From UBA11540 sp045531755 (GTDB lineage: Bacteria > Bacillota > Clostridia > Oscillospirales > Ruminococcaceae): 13,964 nt of DNA. The notes beneath the pieces are model-generated. The model saw only the letters and a program-made list of their open reading frames with translations. It was not told the DNA's origin and did no database searches. The position numbers and the translations under genes are program-made. Positions 5,225 through 10,852 of the stretch are shown in pieces (positions within the stretch are counted from its first letter, which is position 1; the number at the start of each line of letters is the position of its first letter). The DNA is taken from NCBI GenBank assembly GCA_045531755.1, contig JAZSEP010000041.1, positions 1-13,964 on the forward strand. The letters are read 5' to 3'.

Positions 5225-6082
5225 TCACTTACAGAGCTTCTTTGCGATGTCGCCGAGGTCCTGTTGTGAGAAAAATTCTATTGTCAGCGTTCCGCCCTCG
5301 CCGTTTGCGGTGACGGTTACGCGTCTGCCAAGCTCTGTGGTGAGCGCGGTTTCAACTTCCTTACAGAAAAGCTCGCCCTTTTCAAACCGGAATTTCGCAT
5401 TTGCAGGCTTCGTTCCCTCTTTTTTGGGCTTGAGCGCCTTCTCTACCTCGCGGACAGACATTCCCGTTTTGACGATTTTTTCTGCCAATTCGTTTATAAA
5501 CTCCTCGTCCTCTGCCGCCAGAAGCGCTCTCGCGTGGCCTGCGGAAAGGTCGCCGTTTCTAACTAATTTCGCGGTTTTTTCGGGGAGATTTAGAAGTCTT
5601 AGTGAGTTTGCAACTGCAGGTCTTGAGCGTCCCACGCGTTTTGCAACCTCGTCCTGCGTCATCTCGTAGCGGTCGATGAGAGTCTTGTAGCCAAGCGCCT
5701 CTTCGATAGCGTTGAGGTCCTCGCGCTGAAGGTTTTCTATCATCGCAAGCTGCATCATCTCGTCCTCGGTCATCTCGCGGACGACTGCAGGAATCTCGGT
5801 GAGCCCTGCCATTCTCGACGCTCTCCAACGGCGCTCTCCTGCGACTATCTGATAGCGGTCGGTGTCAATCGGGCGAACCAAAATCGGCTGTAGAACGCCG
5901 TGTTCGCGGATGGATTCGGCAAGCTGAAGCATTGCTTCCTCGTCAAAATCCTTTCGGGGCTGTTCGCGGTTTGGCTCGATGTCCGCAATTCTCAATGTGC
6001 TTGTTTCTCTGCCGTTTTCCGCGGCGTTGTCTGCAAAAAGTGCGTCAAGACCCTTTCCGAGTCCGCCTTTTTTTATTGCCAT
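5225..6082 (-). CDS. spo0J: Chromosome-partitioning protein ParB/Spo0J (285 aa)
   Basis: This is a CTP-dependent DNA clamp that loads at parS and spreads to recruit condensin and organise the origin. An N-terminal Soj-contacting tail (GGLGKGLDALF, residues 6-16) is followed by the ParB/Srx CTPase domain with GERRWRA at 82-88 and ENLQRED at 116-122. The helix-turn-helix parS-reading domain begins at MTQDEVAKRVGRSRPAVANS (141-160), and the C-terminal dimerisation domain follows a Lys-rich linker near 218-230. Residues at the known ParB/Noc specificity positions read R154, S160, N165, G182, the parS-type set at R and G. It follows soj by only 4 nt. Three parS sites are nearby (7162, 11319, 12877). 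Confidence 0.97.
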   Translation of the reverse strand: MAIKKGGLGKGLDALFADNAAENGRETSTLRIADIEPNREQPRKDFDEEAMLQLAESIREHGVLQPILVRPIDTDRYQIVAGERRWRASRMAGLTEIPAVVREMTEDEMMQLAMIENLQREDLNAIEEALGYKTLIDRYEMTQDEVAKRVGRSRPAVANSLRLLNLPEKTAKLVRNGDLSAGHARALLAAEDEEFINELAEKIVKTGMSVREVEKALKPKKEGTKPANAKFRFEKGELFCKEVETALTTELGRRVTVTANGEGGTLTIEFFSQQDLGDIAKKLCK

Positions 6083-6086
6083 ACGC

Positions 6087-6854
6087 TCACATCCTCTCTC
6101 TTGTCAAAAATTCGTCTGCCAATTCCTCATACGCTCTCGCGCCCTTGGACGCTCTGTCGTAGTACATAACCGGTTGTCCGTAGCTTGGCGCCTCGGAAAG
6201 CCTGACGTTGCGCGGAATTGTGGTTTTGTATATCTTTTTGGGCATATACTTCTTGACCTCGTCCACAACCTGTGCGGTGAGATTGAGTCTGCCGTCGTAC
6301 ATCGTCAGCAGTACGCCCGAAATATCTATGTGCGGGTTGTAAAGGCGTTTAACTTGACGGATGGTGGAAATCAGCTGTGAAAGTCCCTCCAAAGCGTAGT
6401 ATTCGCACTGAATGGGAACCAGCACCGAGTCGCTTGCCGTGAAGGAGTTGAGGGTTATAAGCCCCAGCGACGGCGGACAGTCAATAAAGACGAAATCATA
6501 TCTGTCTTTAACAGTAAACAACGCCTTTTTGAGCCTGTTTGTGCGGTCGTTGAGGGCAACGAGCTCGACCTCTGCTCCTGCAAGCTGCATGCTTGACGGG
6601 ATTACGTCCACCCCGTTGTAGTTTGTTTTTATGATGGCGTCCTGAGGCTCGGTCTGCCCTATCAGCACGTCATAGGTGGAAAACTGAGTCATCCTTCGGC
6701 TGATGCCAAATCCGCTTGTGGCGTTTCCCTGTGGGTCAACGTCGACAAGAAGCACCTTTTTGCCCTTCGAACCGACAGCCGCCGCGAGATTTACCGCCGT
6801 TGTGGTCTTGCCCACTCCGCCTTTCTGGTTGGCAATGGCGATTATCTTGCCCAT
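6087..6854 (-). CDS. soj: Chromosome-partitioning ATPase ParA/Soj (255 aa)
   Basis: This is a MinD/ParA-class ATPase that binds DNA nonspecifically as an ATP dimer, is stimulated by ParB, and in Bacillus regulates DnaA. The deviant Walker A box KGGVGKTT is at residues 11-18 with the signature first Lys. DVDPQGNAT follows at 38-46, and switch II (FIDCPPSLG) is near 123-131. Length is typical of chromosomal, not plasmid, ParA: there is no N-terminal HTH. The start ATG at 6854 is preceded by GAGGGGA. It is the first gene of the soj-spo0J-serS operon, with a likely promoter at 6885-6913. Confidence 0.97.
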   Translation of the reverse strand: MGKIIAIANQKGGVGKTTTAVNLAAAVGSKGKKVLLVDVDPQGNATSGFGISRRMTQFSTYDVLIGQTEPQDAIIKTNYNGVDVIPSSMQLAGAEVELVALNDRTNRLKKALFTVKDRYDFVFIDCPPSLGLITLNSFTASDSVLVPIQCEYYALEGLSQLISTIRQVKRLYNPHIDISGVLLTMYDGRLNLTAQVVDEVKKYMPKKIYKTTIPRNVRLSEAPSYGQPVMYYDRASKGARAYEELADEFLTRERM

Positions 6855-6884
6855 AGTTTCCCCTCTTTCTCATTTAATATAATG

Positions 6885-6913
6885 AGTATACCACATTATT
6901 TTACAAAATTAAA
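6885..6913 (-). promoter_or_regulatory. Likely promoter of soj-spo0J-serS
   Basis: Minus strand: -10 TATACT (complement of 6885-6890) with TGG before it (extended -10), 17-bp spacer, weak -35 TTTAAT (complement of 6908-6913). Confidence 0.55.
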
Positions 6914-7030
6914 GGGGTTTTGTCCGATTTTCGAAGAAAATCAGCGGTCGGGCAAGGTGAGTTGTTTCGTTTTGTGGTTTACCGCAATATTCGGCTTTTG
7001 CGAAGCCTCGTTTGGCTCAATGTTTCACGT

Positions 7031-7152
7031 GGACAGAGCCCGACCGCTGCCTGTGGCAGAAGAAGGGAGGGCGATTGTCGGAAAAAATGCAGAGCGTTGC
7101 GAACGGACTGTGAGCAAGGCGACAACATTTTTGACCGGAACTATGTTCGCAC
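7031..7152 (+). repeat. Unclassified intergenic repeat, copy 1
   Basis: It begins GGACAGAGCCCGACCGCT and ends CTATGTTCGCAC. The reverse complement of 13529-13755 has the same two ends and shares interior words such as GGGAGGGCGATTGTCGGAA and CGAACGGA in the same order. Copy 1 is about 100 bp shorter. An 11-bp inverted match to its left end (AGCGGTCGGGC) also occurs at 6943-6953. No coding capacity is apparent. Confidence 0.7.
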
Positions 7153-7161
7153 CAACCAAAA

Positions 7162-7177
7162 TGTTCCACGTGAAACA
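7162..7177. promoter_or_regulatory. parS: parS site
   Basis: TGTTCCACGTGAAACA matches the published Bacillus-type consensus TGTTNCACGTGAAACA at every position. It lies about 300 bp upstream of soj and is a loading site for Spo0J. Confidence 0.92.
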
Positions 7178-7180
7178 CCC

Positions 7181-7312
7181 GTAGGGGCGACCATTGGTCG
7201 CCCGTTTGATTTTGCGGTAACCTTTCGGGCGTTTGTTCTTTTTCTCGGGAGACCGATGGTCTCCCCTACGGGTTGCGCCGGTTTTTTCGGGGGACCGGTG
7301 GTCTCCCCTACG
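7181..7312. repeat. Cluster of three REP palindromes (GTAG type)
   Basis: The REP at 7181-7204 reads GTAG then a stem GGGCGACC, loop ATT, GGTCGCCC on the plus strand. Those at 7247-7270 and 7289-7312 are in the opposite orientation (ending ...CCCCTAC on plus), with stems GGGAGACC/GGTCTCCC and a variant with a G-T pair. The first two face each other as in a BIME-type pair. The linker word GCGGTAACCTTTCGGGCG recurs, with one extra A, near 13858-13876. Confidence 0.88.
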
Positions 7313-7342
7313 TTTACGCTGAAAAAGGCTTTGTGAATTATT

Positions 7343-7370
7343 AAAGAGCGAGTTTCCTCGCTCTTTTTTT
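7343..7370. terminator. Terminator after the acetyltransferase gene
   Basis: A 10-bp perfect stem (7343-7352 with 7357-7366) with a 4-nt loop. Tails are TTTT on the plus side and TTTAATAATT on the minus side. It begins at the stop codon of the minus-strand gene and can work both ways. Confidence 0.75.
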
Positions 7371-8328
7371 ACCACTCTATCTTTCTGTCCCTGAAATAAT
7401 ACTCTTTATCGTGGTCGTTTATCGGGCGCATCACTCGGCAGGGGTTGCCGACCGCCACTACGTTTGCAGGAATGTCGCGCGTTACCACGCTTCCTGCGCC
7501 GATTACGGTGTTATCTCCTATCGTCACACCGGGCAGAATGATTGCTCCTGCGCCAATCCAGCAGTTTTTGCCGATGTGAACGGGCATATTGTATTGACAG
7601 CCCTGTCGGCGAAGCTCGGGGAGAATCGGATGGGCAGCCGTCGCAACTATGACGTTTGGCGCGAACATCGTGTTATCGCCGACGTAGATGTGCGTGTCGT
7701 CGACGAGTGTGAGGTTGAAGTTTGCATAGACGTCGTTGCCGAAATGCACGTGCTTTCCGCCGAAGTTTGTGTGGAGAGGCGGCTCTATATAACACCTTTC
7801 GCCAATTTCCGCAAACATCTCCTTGAGCATAGCCTCGCGTTTATCAAGCTCGGTAGGGCGCGTCTGGTTGAAATCATAAAGCCTGTCAAGGCGCTGCAGC
7901 TGTTCCTTCATTATCTCGGGGTCGTTTGGTAGATATATCTCCCCCGTGTGTAGCTTGTCCTTCATTGCCATTTTATCATCTCCTGATGATAGTGTAGCAG
8001 TTTCAGCCGCGGAAATCAAGGCTTCTTTTGCCAAGACGTTTGTTTTCTCGTAAATGTAAAAAAGCCGTATGATTAGCGAGGAAATCTCGTCGTTACTTGT
8101 AACTCCGCCCGTTACAAACAGGTCTCTGAGCTTGCTGTTTTTTGCAAGAAGGTTGTTTCTTATCCAAAGCCCCAACCCAAAATGATATCTGTCCAAGCAT
8201 CTGTAGTCACAACAAAGAAAATCCCGAAGGGTTTCTTTGTCGATATTCTTCTCGATTTTTAAAAAAGCTTCTTCAATAATCGAAAACACCGCATAAATAC
8301 CTCTGCTTTCATAAAAATATTGCGTCAA
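7369..8328 (-). CDS. DUF6794-like domain joined in frame to a sugar O-acetyltransferase (319 aa; 200 aa from internal start)
   Basis: One uninterrupted frame holds two domains. Residues 1-95 include YHFGLGLWIRNN (48-59) and a later 'SNDEISSLIIRLF', which match the DUF6794 pattern. From M120 comes a complete maltose/galactoside O-acetyltransferase: MAMKDKLHTGEIYLPNDPEI, left-handed beta-helix hexapeptide repeats, the catalytic His in ATAAHP, and GNPCRVMRPI near the end. The family acetylates sugars with acetyl-CoA as a trimer and is normally 185-200 aa. An independent start at 7971 has AGGAG 8 nt upstream and a possible promoter (7991-8019). The long form would start at TTG 8328, with no well-spaced ribosome binding site. 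The likeliest product is the 200-aa enzyme; the N-terminal domain may be an ancestral separate gene now fused. Confidence 0.82.
   Translation of the reverse strand: MTQYFYESRGIYAVFSIIEEAFLKIEKNIDKETLRDFLCCDYRCLDRYHFGLGLWIRNNLLAKNSKLRDLFVTGGVTSNDEISSLIIRLFYIYEKTNVLAKEALISAAETATLSSGDDKMAMKDKLHTGEIYLPNDPEIMKEQLQRLDRLYDFNQTRPTELDKREAMLKEMFAEIGERCYIEPPLHTNFGGKHVHFGNDVYANFNLTLVDDTHIYVGDNTMFAPNVIVATAAHPILPELRRQGCQYNMPVHIGKNCWIGAGAIILPGVTIGDNTVIGAGSVVTRDIPANVVAVGNPCRVMRPINDHDKEYYFRDRKIEW
7974..8019 (-). promoter_or_regulatory. Possible internal promoter and RBS hairpin of the acetyltransferase
   Basis: Minus strand: -35 TTGATT (complement of 8014-8019), 17-bp spacer, -10 TACACT (complement of 7991-7996) with TGC before it. 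The Shine-Dalgarno AGGAG (complement of 7980-7984) lies mostly in the 4-nt loop of a 7-bp hairpin (7974-7980 with 7985-7991). This supports translation from 7971 independently of the upstream domain. Confidence 0.45.
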
Positions 8329-8398
8329 AACTGCGTCATTTTCACCTTTTACTATGGTGTTCTGCTACAATCAAGGGTAAGAGAGGAGTGTGGCACTT

Positions 8399-8569
8399 TT
8401 GAAAACTTCTAAATGTGCGAATTGCGTTAATTTCGTTCAGCACTATATACGGTTTGGAAGAAAATTTGGATTGGTGAACTATGGTCATTGTATCTATCCT
8501 AAACTTAAAATGCGTCGTTCCAACGCAACTGCCTGTGCCTATTATGAGGAAAAACAAAAACGAATATAG
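8399..8569 (+). CDS. Small Cys-rich protein (56 aa), TTG start
   Basis: This short plus-strand gene reads MKTSKCANCVNFVQHYIRFG and ends AYYEEKQKRI. It has a CxxC pair (C6, C9), then H15, H30 and C31, and C46: a spacing that suggests a small zinc-binding fold. I know the pattern 'K-C-x-x-C-x-x-F-x-Q-H-Y... G-H-C... P-K... C-x-Y-x-E' from small unannotated clostridial proteins; no function is established. TTG 8399 is chosen because GAGGAG (8383-8388) is 10 nt upstream; a GTG at 8390 is in frame but only 1 nt from it. An extended -10 (TGCTACAAT, 8363-8371) lies upstream and a strong terminator downstream, so it is a self-contained unit divergent from the acetyltransferase frame. Confidence 0.75.
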   Translation: MKTSKCANCVNFVQHYIRFGRKFGLVNYGHCIYPKLKMRRSNATACAYYEEKQKRI

Positions 8570-8573
8570 GCTT

Positions 8574-8608
8574 GCTCTCCACATAGTTTTGTGGAGAGCT
8601 TTTGTTTT
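8574..8608 (+). terminator. Terminator of the small Cys-rich gene
   Basis: A 10-bp perfect stem (8574-8583 with 8590-8599), 6-nt loop, then TTTTGTTTT. It begins 5 nt after the stop codon. Confidence 0.88.
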
Positions 8609-8630
8609 GTCCTTTTGCAAGAAGCCCGTC

Positions 8631-9455
8631 CTACTTGGCAACCATCTTATAACCCTGTTTTTTTGGAATTCTCACGATATATTCTATAAAACTGTCCCCC
8701 TCGCGCTTGGTGCTCTCTGCCTCGATTCCGGATTGGCGCATAATCATTATCGCCTTTTGTATGGTATTTGCGAAGAGGCGCACGTCGCGCACCACCACAA
8801 GCCGTTCCTTTTTCTTCTCTATGGCGCTGTTTTCAAGGAGATTTTTGATAAATTCCTCGGTTTGCGCGACGTTGAACCTCTTGAGCACGACGTAGGCAAG
8901 GGTTCTGTCGCGAAGCTCGGTGCTTTCAATCTTCAAAAGCGCGCGGGCGTGGCGTTCGGTGAGCCCTGCTTCGATTATTATCTCTTTTTGGCGGTCACAG
9001 ATTTTTAAAAGCCGGAGCTTGTTTGCAATCGCAGGCTGTGACCTTCCGAGGCGCTTTGCGACCTCCTCCTGCGTCAGCCCCATACTGTTTATCAAGAGCG
9101 CTATCCCCTCGGCTTCCTCGAAGAAATTGAGGTCCTTTCTCTGCAGATTTTCCAGCACCGCAAACACCGCCGATTGCGTGTCGTCACAGTCGCAGACGAT
9201 GCACGGAACCGTCGATAAACCCACTATTTTAGCGGCTCGAAGCCGTCTTTCCCCCGCTATCAGCTCATAGTCGTTTTTGTTTTTTCGTACGGTCAACGGC
9301 TGCAGAATTCCGTTTTGCTCAATGCTCTGCGCAAGCTCGGTGAGCTTGTCCTCGTCAAAGCGCTTTCGCGGTTGATAGGGGTTTGGCAGGATGGTTTCTA
9401 CCGCGATTTGCGCCACCTTTTGTTGATTTGCCTTTTTGTCCTTGAATATTGTCAC
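8631..9455 (-). CDS. noc: Nucleoid occlusion protein Noc (ParB paralogue, 274 aa)
   Basis: This ParB-family CTPase sits where noc does in Firmicutes, downstream of rsmG and ahead of soj. Noc binds its own palindrome (NBS) and blocks division over the nucleoid. GERRLRA is at 68-74, ENLQRKD at 102-108, and the HTH begins LTQEEVAKRLGRSQPAIANK (127-146). At the four positions reported to separate Noc from ParB it has Q140, K146, K151 and R168, the complete Noc set. The C-terminal RLFANTIQKAIMIM and IEYIVRIPK also resemble Noc. Start GTG 9455 has GGAGGG 6 nt upstream; the frame runs back to 9542 but that part is terminator and leader. The N-terminus lacks the obvious amphipathic membrane helix of Bacillus Noc. 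Confidence 0.9.
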   Translation of the reverse strand: MTIFKDKKANQQKVAQIAVETILPNPYQPRKRFDEDKLTELAQSIEQNGILQPLTVRKNKNDYELIAGERRLRAAKIVGLSTVPCIVCDCDDTQSAVFAVLENLQRKDLNFFEEAEGIALLINSMGLTQEEVAKRLGRSQPAIANKLRLLKICDRQKEIIIEAGLTERHARALLKIESTELRDRTLAYVVLKRFNVAQTEEFIKNLLENSAIEKKKERLVVVRDVRLFANTIQKAIMIMRQSGIEAESTKREGDSFIEYIVRIPKKQGYKMVAK

Positions 9456-9515
9456 TTGTGTCCCTCCAGATTCAGAAGCTCGACCGTCCTGTGTCACGGG
9501 CGGTTTTGTCCAACA

Positions 9516-9549
9516 AAAATTCCTTCGTGTAAATTGTAACACGAAGGAA
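9516..9549 (-). terminator. Terminator between rsmG and noc
   Basis: An 11-bp perfect stem (9520-9530 with 9539-9549), 8-nt loop, followed on the minus strand by ATTTTTG. It would separate noc transcription from the mnmG-RAYT-rsmG genes. I find no convincing promoter for noc between here and its start; an extended -10 TGTTACAAT lies within the hairpin itself. Confidence 0.7.
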
Positions 9550-9609
9550 CAAAGCTTCCCATCTTTTTCGGTCGACAGGGTCGGACAGAAATCTGTGGGT
9601 TATATTAAA

Positions 9610-10320
9610 TTATAACGGAGATTTTGCTATTTTGGCGGATTGACGGGGGTATTTTGTCGGGGTTTGGGATATCTTTTGTATGATAATCACACTTCGGCTC
9701 GCATCGTCGGAAAGCCTGTATTTTTTCACGTCTATTATCCTTCCGCCGAGCAGTTTTATGGCGTTTTTTGCCTCATCAACCTCGCTTTCGCAGTCCCCGC
9801 CCTTGAGGGAAACGAAGATTCCGCCCACCTTCACGAAAGGAAGGCAATATTCCGAAAGCTCGCGCAATGAAGCCACCGCTCTGGCGGTCGCAATATCATA
9901 TTTTTCGCGAAATTCGGGTTTTCTGCCCACCTCCTCGGCTCTGCCGTGGACGAATTTCACGTCCTTTAGTCCCAATTTTTCGCAGAGCTTCTGCAGAAAA
10001 ACGATTCTCTTATTAAGGCTGTCTAAAAGCGTGAGTTTTATGCTCTCGTCGTGGGTTTTAAGGGGTACGGACGGAAAGCCTGCGCCCGTTCCGACATCGA
10101 TTACCGAAAGTCCGCCGTGCTCTATCTCGGCAAACGGCACGAGAGAGTCCGCAAAATGCTTTATTGCGATGCCCTCGGGGTCGGTTATGGCGGTCAGGTT
10201 CACGTTTTCGTTGTATTCCACCAGAAACTCGGCGTAGGTATCAAGCTTCTGTGCGGTGGTTTCGGTGATTTCCACGCCAAATTCCGCACATTTTTTGGTC
10301 AAAAGGGTTTTGTCAATCAT
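9610..10320 (-). CDS. rsmG: 16S rRNA (guanine527-N7)-methyltransferase RsmG (236 aa)
   Basis: This SAM-dependent enzyme makes m7G527 in 16S rRNA; its loss gives low-level streptomycin resistance. NLTAI at 41-45 is followed by the SAM motif VIDVGTGAGFPSVPL (73-87), then LLDSLNKRIVFLQ (98-110) and ATARAVASL (144-152). The C-terminal 20 residues after IIIQKI are basic and look family-variable. Start ATG 10320 has AAAGGAG upstream. The RAYT gene ends 12 nt before it, so the normal mnmG-rsmG link has been interrupted. Confidence 0.97.
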   Translation of the reverse strand: MIDKTLLTKKCAEFGVEITETTAQKLDTYAEFLVEYNENVNLTAITDPEGIAIKHFADSLVPFAEIEHGGLSVIDVGTGAGFPSVPLKTHDESIKLTLLDSLNKRIVFLQKLCEKLGLKDVKFVHGRAEEVGRKPEFREKYDIATARAVASLRELSEYCLPFVKVGGIFVSLKGGDCESEVDEAKNAIKLLGGRIIDVKKYRLSDDASRSVIIIQKISQTPTKYPRQSAKIAKSPL

Positions 10321-10332
10321 TTTTGCTCTCCT

Positions 10333-10815
10333 TTATTCTGTGTAAAAGCAGTCTTCTTCCCATTTTGCAGGGTTGGAGTCGATATATTCCCATATTTCAA
10401 GATAATCGCTCTCGTCGCGGACAATATGGTCATGAAAGGATTTTTGCCAGATTGAAGCTCCTGTTCTTTTCGTAACGCATCCCTTCATCTGCGCAATTAT
10501 CGTTGATACCGTAGGGGCGAGCATTGCTCGCCCGTTATCTGCGTGTATCCGCAACAACAGATGAATGTGATTTGGCATTATAACGTATTTATCTACTGTC
10601 ACCGTCGGATAACACGCACAAACTTTGTTTATCGCATCATCCGCGGTTTTTCCGAAGTCGGACAGCTCGACGTAAGGCGGGAGACCGATGGTCTCCCCTA
10701 CGACGTCGCCTAAAACACACCTGCGTTTATCGGTGCATATCGTTACAAAATATGCGCCGGGTTGGCTGTAATCGTATTCCTTTAGCCTGTTTGGTTTTCG
10801 TTTTGGAAGCTCCAT
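10333..10815 (-). CDS. REP-associated tyrosine transposase (RAYT, Y1/HUH type, 160 aa)
   Basis: This is a stand-alone relative of IS200/IS605 TnpA that acts on single-stranded REP hairpins. The family start MELPKRKPNRLKEYDYSQPG is followed by AYFVTICT. KYVIMPNHIHLLLRIH carries the metal-binding HxH (H83, H85), and 'IWQKSFHDHIVRDESDYLEI' leads into WEYIDSNPAKW, with the likely catalytic Tyr at 144, aligned by eye to Tyr115 of E. coli TnpAREP. Key residues are intact, so it may be active. Residues 38-46 (VVGETIGLP) and 94-102 (NGRAMLAPT) are encoded by REP palindromes lying in the gene. Start ATG 10815 follows GAGGAC. It sits between mnmG (37 nt upstream) and rsmG (12 nt downstream), a typical single-copy RAYT placement. 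Confidence 0.92.
   Translation of the reverse strand: MELPKRKPNRLKEYDYSQPGAYFVTICTDKRRCVLGDVVGETIGLPPYVELSDFGKTADDAINKVCACYPTVTVDKYVIMPNHIHLLLRIHADNGRAMLAPTVSTIIAQMKGCVTKRTGASIWQKSFHDHIVRDESDYLEIWEYIDSNPAKWEEDCFYTE
10511..10534 (+). repeat. REP palindrome inside the RAYT gene (1)
   Basis: GTAG then stem GGGCGAGC, loop ATT, GCTCGCCC, in plus orientation. It encodes residues 94-102 of the transposase on the minus strand. The stem has a compensatory change (GAGC/GCTC) relative to the GACC/GGTC type. Confidence 0.9.
10679..10702 (-). repeat. REP palindrome inside the RAYT gene (2)
   Basis: Minus orientation: GTAG at 10702-10699, then stem GGGAGACC, loop ATC, GGTCTCCC. It encodes residues 38-46 of the transposase and faces the REP at 10511 across 144 bp. 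Confidence 0.9.
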
Positions 10816-10852
10816 GGTGTCCTCTTTTTTGGTTTTTTTCGGGCGAGTCTAA

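Larger units (their letters stand above)
6855..7368. other. Gene-free stretch upstream of soj, repeat-rich
   Basis: These 514 bases hold no credible gene. They contain the soj promoter, two small hairpins (6926-6942 and 6992-7006), a truncated parS (7021-7031), one copy of an unclassified repeat (7031-7152), a full parS (7162-7177), three REP palindromes (7181-7312) and the terminator at 7343-7370. Open frames here are short and are made of repeat sequence. Confidence 0.8.

Noticed and set aside
6882..7336. Overlapping open frames on both strands upstream of soj
   Set aside because: They are made of REP and repeat sequence; the peptides (such as GRPMVSPTG) are translations of the palindromes.
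9456..9542. N-terminal extension of Noc starting LQFTRRNFCW, which looks amphipathic
   Set aside because: Its start GTG lies within the rsmG terminator hairpin with no ribosome binding site, whereas GTG 9455 has GGAGGG at ideal spacing.
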